Below, piece by piece: positions 62,464-64,000 of a stretch of 64,000 nt of DNA. Each line of letters opens with the position of its first letter. The stretch's first letter is position 1. This DNA comes from Linanthus parryae (taxonomy: Eukaryota; Streptophyta; Magnoliopsida; Ericales; Polemoniaceae), in contig JALGPY010000002.1 in assembly GCA_023055425.1 (NCBI GenBank), forward strand, positions 139,559,927 through 139,623,926, written 5' to 3'. Under the pieces are notes generated by a model that worked only from the letters and a program-made list of their open reading frames with translations, did no database searches and was not told the origin of the DNA. The position numbers were made by a program, and so were the translations under genes.

Positions 62464-63323
62464 TCAGGGATAGTACTTCTTAATCCAGCGCATGTTGACT
62501 GAACTCGGAGTTGAGGTTGTGCCATGCAACCTTCGTATGCCGCAGTAGCCACTGTCAAAGACTTCTGTGACTTCGAAGGGCCCTTCCCAATTGGCTGCGA
62601 ACTTCGGGTGAGTCGCTTCTCGCATACAGTGATCAGATGCGCGCAAGACCAAGTCTCCGACTGCGAAGTCTCTTCGCTGGACCGTCTTATTGTACGCGCG
62701 AGCAATTCTTTCCTGGTACCGCTTGTTGGGTCTCTTGGCTTGTTCTCGCTTTTCCTCCAGCAAGACTAAGTCGTGATCGCGTTGATTTTCACAGAGCGCA
62801 TGGAAGGCCAGCCTTGCCGAATTGACTCTGACCTCCGCAGGTAGTACAACTTCAGCCCCATAACATAATAGAAATGGCGAGGCCCCCATGGATGTCCTTG
62901 GAGAAGTTCGGTAGGCCCACAGAGCTATGCTTAGAGAATCAGCCCACTTCTTGTGGTCATCTGCGACCATCTTGCTCAAGATTCTCAACAGCGTTTTGTT
63001 GTCGCCTCAGCTTGTCCATTTCCCTTTGGGTAATACGGGGTAGAACATATCTGCCTGATATTGTACTCCGCTAATTTCGCAGCTACCTGGCGATTAACAA
63101 AAGGAGTACCGTTATCTGAAAGGATGGTGTTTGGGATTCCAAACCTGCATATGATGCCTTCCTGGATGAAGTTGACCACAGCCAGCGCATTTGTCGTCTT
63201 TAGTGGTATTGCTTCCACCCACTTGGTGAATAGCTCAGTCGCGGTGAGAATGAAATGGTTCCCATGCGACGTCGGTCGGATGGGACCAATGAAGTCCAGA
63301 GCCCATGTGTGAAATGGCCACGG
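62464..63323 (-). pseudogene. Ty3/gypsy (Tat/Retand-like) integrase, C-terminal part
   Basis: On the minus strand the sequence starts inside the integrase core at WALDFIGPI (first catalytic Asp). It continues through SDNGTPF (second Asp) and KGNGQAEAT (catalytic Glu), so the DDE triad is visible. A one-base loss in a short A run near 62996-63000 shifts the frame. The next frame gives KKWADSLSIALWAYRTSPRTS, the PF.L.YGAEVVLPAEV block and the C-terminal domain up to a stop near 62464. These blocks are typical of the Tat/Ogre/Retand branch. The upstream part (RT, RNase H, integrase N-terminus) is cut off by an LTR at 63324. The enzyme would insert element cDNA into chromosomes; this copy is dead. 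Confidence 0.88.
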
Positions 63324-64000
63324 TGTAGGGTTTTAATTCATGGATCGCGCAAACGGAAGCATAATCAAACAATAGCCATGCAAAACCCTCCAAGGATCAC
63401 AAGTCTAGATGCATAACGATAGTGAAGGTAAGAAATCATAAACACACCTTTGGGTTCTCCTTGATGACTTCAAACGCGAATAGTGTCACGTTCTCTATAG
63501 TTGATCCACGCCTAGAGTTGATCTTAGATCTCCAATCTCCTTGGTGCTAGCCCGGAATGAGAGGAGGGTGAAGGAATCACGCAAAACGAGGCAAAAGAAG
63601 GGGCTCGGCCCTCTTTTGGCGTCGGGGACGAGGGGGCGGTGGCAAGGGGGCGGCGTCCTCCTTGTTGCTTGCTCTCTCTCTCCTTTGTTCTCTCCCACTC
63701 TTGTTATGTTCTCTTTAGAGCATAAGTTATGAGGAAGGAAGGAAGGAGGGTCCTTTATATAGTCCAACAACTCCTTGTTAACTACCTAAAGGACTTATTC
63801 TAGTCCTACTAGAATTCAATTTAGTCCCTTCCTTGCAAATTAGTCCCTACTAAGTTTGCAAGGGTTTGCAAAGTGATCCTTCTAATTAATTAATCCAATT
63901 AAATAATTCCAAAATTTAGTACAACTCTATATAGCGTGTGACCCCATAGGTTCTATCTAGTTGGTAGCAACTCTTTGCTAATATGGAGCGGTTTCTAGCA
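63324..64000 (-). repeat. Copia LTR, antisense, interrupting the gypsy integrase
   Basis: On the minus strand it ends AAAACCCTACA at 63324. It contains the same 'agttaacaaggagttgttggactatataaa' region, the GA-rich transcribed tract and the 'ggttctaattagttggtagtaac'-like block seen in the LTR at 38173-39665. It therefore belongs to the same family as that LTR. It runs out of the window, so its other end and target duplication are not visible. Confidence 0.8.

Noticed and set aside
1..64000. tRNA, rRNA or snoRNA genes
   Set aside because: No cloverleaf with A and B boxes or rRNA block was recognised by eye. A covariance-model scan would be needed to exclude small RNAs.

Overview
This is plant nuclear DNA, from an AT-rich eudicot-like genome; the species cannot be fixed from the sequence. 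It holds one clearly functional host gene surrounded by transposable elements (TEs) of almost every plant class. The host gene is a phage-type (T7-like) organellar RNA polymerase of the RPOT family on the + strand, from ATG 9401 to TGA 30824. I could place all 19 exons by hand. Every intron is GT-AG, all phases match, and the reading frame of 978 codons is open from end to end with the catalytic residues present. Its N-terminus looks mitochondrial and the protein resembles the RPOT1/RPOT2 group.

Layout. 1-4545: AT-rich, TE-like DNA without a recognisable gene. 4549-8174: a non-autonomous CACTA transposon with a 3-bp target duplication. 8178-9400: a GA-rich tract, a hAT-like fragment, then the RPOT promoter and 5' leader with a short upstream ORF. 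9401-30824: RPOT. Its 7.5-kb intron 1 carries a TIR element and a complete 593-bp TRIM retrotransposon, and later introns carry Stowaway-like MITEs and microsatellites. 30825-31400: 3' UTR with an AATAAA. 32.3-37.5 kb: a cluster of long foldback (MULE-like) elements and a hAT MITE. 37.5-43.6 kb: nested LTRs and a degenerate Ty1/copia gag-integrase. 43.6-44.1 kb: an antisense SIRE-like LTR. 44.1-48.2 kb: mostly unassigned AT-rich DNA with a small palindromic MITE. 48.2-54.1 kb: a SIRE/Maximus-type copia element with both LTRs, an internal gag-to-RT deletion and an env-like 3' region. 54.1-54.5 kb: a hAT-like fragment.

55.8-63.3 kb is the most unusual part. A five-exon gene for a plant mobile domain (PMD) protein lies on the + strand, tail to tail with a minus-strand Ty3/gypsy (Tat/Retand-like) integrase. 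A 54-bp tandem repeat lies between them. This arrangement fits the antisense extra ORF and the satellite-generating 3' region known for Tat-lineage retrotransposons. From 63324 to the window end a copia LTR, of the same family as the one at 38 kb, interrupts the gypsy integrase.

Only RPOT is convincingly a working host gene. The PMD gene is nearly intact but has one in-frame stop, and the remaining coding sequence is broken retroelement DNA. I found no CRISPR array, rRNA gene or tRNA gene by eye.
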